From Urechis unicinctus (lineage: Eukaryota > Annelida > Polychaeta > Xenopneusta > Urechidae), in contig CM067354.1 of assembly GCA_034190875.2 (NCBI GenBank), positions 43,505,275-43,569,274 on the forward strand: a DNA stretch of 64,000 nucleotides, given 5' to 3'. The notes under the pieces are model-generated. The model made no database searches. It was not told the DNA's origin and was given only the letters and a program-made list of their open reading frames with translations. The translations under genes were made by a program, and so were the position numbers. Below, piece after piece: positions 62,471 through 64,000 of this stretch; the first letter of the stretch is position 1; each line of letters opens with the position of its first letter.

Positions 62471-64000
62471 GAGGACACCCGTTGCGGAAATCGAATCGAG
62501 CGATTCAGCGATTTTTAGACATTGAGTGACGTCGTGTCATTACCCGGATGTTGAGACATACGCAGGATGAACATAGACATCCTGGAAGACGAATCATATC
62601 CGAGATACATTATGTCGCATCCGGGATATTAAGAAGCAGCCTGGGGGTTTGGGGAATTCTGTAACAGCAGCCTTATTGTATTCTGCCGCTTAAAATAAGG
62701 GATAGTTGACACATGTCTCCTTCAATAGGATATTGCATTTCCTTTAAACATATTTAGGTAATGTAATTTTATATCCTCAATCACATTAGCTGCATAACGC
62801 AGTGATACCCCTTGTAGCCATGTAATTAGAATAATATCCTTAACAAGTGCTTTTTCTATGTCAAATTCGTTCTTACAGTCTCTTCATAAAAAAATAGATG
62901 TATCCAACATTCCATTAATACTATTAAGTATAGGTTGTGATGGGGAGGGTTATGCTTGCCATCTCTAACGACAATATCATTCATGTGACTTCTGTTCTTG
63001 GGAATGTTTTCAGGATGCCCCAAATATTTTGTATCGTGGCATCCACTGTTCCATTGAATTTTAGAGTAAGGAACATAATATTACTACAATAACAAAGGAA
63101 TTACTTTTGTTTATTCTCTCATTAGCCAGTTATACATAATATGCACAGGCAAATGGCTCGTCATGACTGATAAATCATATGGGTTTAACCTGCGGAGTAG
63201 TTAGGACGGGATATCCTGGTGTTGTGGTGAATACATGACAATGCTGACGAATTTTTATCATTTGAGCAAATAGTGATATACAGCATCATCGTTGCATAAA
63301 TTTGATGATGGATTTCCAGGAACAAATAAGTCTGACACGACATGACATCATTGAATGTTCTGCTAAATGCTATCTGTTGGTTTCGTTACTGTGTAATTAG
63401 AAGCAAACTCGGTGTGCCCAATTTTCACTCACGAAATGCTGGCCCTCTGCTTCAGGAAGACATGCGTTAACATTTATGTGACAACAGAAACTGTAATATC
63501 ACAATGAGGTGAACGATTCATTGATTTTAGGTGATACAAGGTATTACACGAATTAGCCGTTCTCTTGTCGAGTTGATATACGTCTTCAATGATGCTATTT
63601 CACAAAGCCGCATCGGCACGAAAGCGTGGCATTTTACAGGGTTATATCAGCTAGCTACTTACAGATGCAAGCATATCATGTTCAGCTTAAGATGTCAAAG
63701 TACTACAGCGCGTTATGATTTTTTTTCATACAAGATACAGCATCAGTTAGTCTGGAATACAATGATCTCTCATTTTCAGACAAAGGATGAATAATATTCA
63801 CTAGTTTTGACCGAGATGGTTAAAAAATCTTTGTCTCTGGCTATTTTGAAGGAACTAGTCTTATTTGTACGAGCCGCGTGTTCCAGCAAAAATGTCCGCT
63901 ATGATGACTGTGTGGATTTAATATAGCATAACGTTTGACGTCTCGTTGGTTTTGTGGAACACTGTATCTCCGCCTAAAAATGCATGGCAACCTTTTGGCA
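62471..64000. other. Right end, noncoding with repeat traces
   Basis: 62640-62700 matches 38940-39015 (GAATTCTGTAAC(A/G)GC). 62580-62630 matches the reverse complement of ~51955-52010. The 87-codon frame at 63531 matches nothing I recognise. Confidence 0.45.

Overview
This is AT-rich eukaryotic DNA from an animal, with long stretches that carry no gene, low-copy repeats, AT microsatellites and transposon remnants. Three things point to a marine invertebrate deuterostome, most likely echinoderm-like: a two-exon BK-channel beta-subunit (KCNMB) type gene; a 1.7-kb foldback element whose inverted ends are built of ~16-bp tandem units, as in the sea urchin TU elements; and a CR1/L2-type retrotransposon. 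The phylum is an inference, not shown by the sequence.

Layout. 1-3892: noncoding with simple repeats. 3893-7002: GC-richer 3.1-kb element with ~0.45-kb terminal inverted repeats and decayed coding sequence. 7003-11570: noncoding, a degenerate tandem repeat and a 72-bp-arm hairpin. 11580-13276: TU-like foldback element with a 9-bp target duplication. 13286-22860: noncoding, short direct duplications and one possible signal-peptide exon. 22860-32130: repeat copies, a long AT microsatellite and a GC-rich island full of TACGGG/CCCGTA motifs. 33159-34724 (minus): KCNMB-like gene copy 1 with promoter. 34839-42840: mostly noncoding, with a SINE-like element. 42840-57610: tandem segmental array of ~5-kb units, one interrupted by a 5'-truncated CR1/L2 retrotransposon (48230-50366). 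58718-60775: KCNMB-like copy 2 on the plus strand. 60776-64000: further repeat sequence.

The only convincing host genes are the two KCNMB-like copies. They lie in inverted orientation, are transcribed away from each other, and are ~24.5 kb apart. Each has a TATA box and initiator, a 543-bp first exon and a 258-bp second exon, and each predicts 266 residues with one difference. From promoter through exon 1 the copies are almost identical in DNA, while intron and exon 2 have diverged, which suggests recent gene conversion.

Eight copies of a dispersed repeat (called R1 here) occur between 24.6 and 62.5 kb. They share a decayed protein-like frame with a weak C1q/TNF-like flavour. The copies at 31.7 and 61.7 kb lie in mirror positions downstream of the two KCNMB genes, so the inverted duplication probably covers about 4 kb per arm. 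All similarities were judged by eye; no alignment or database search was run.
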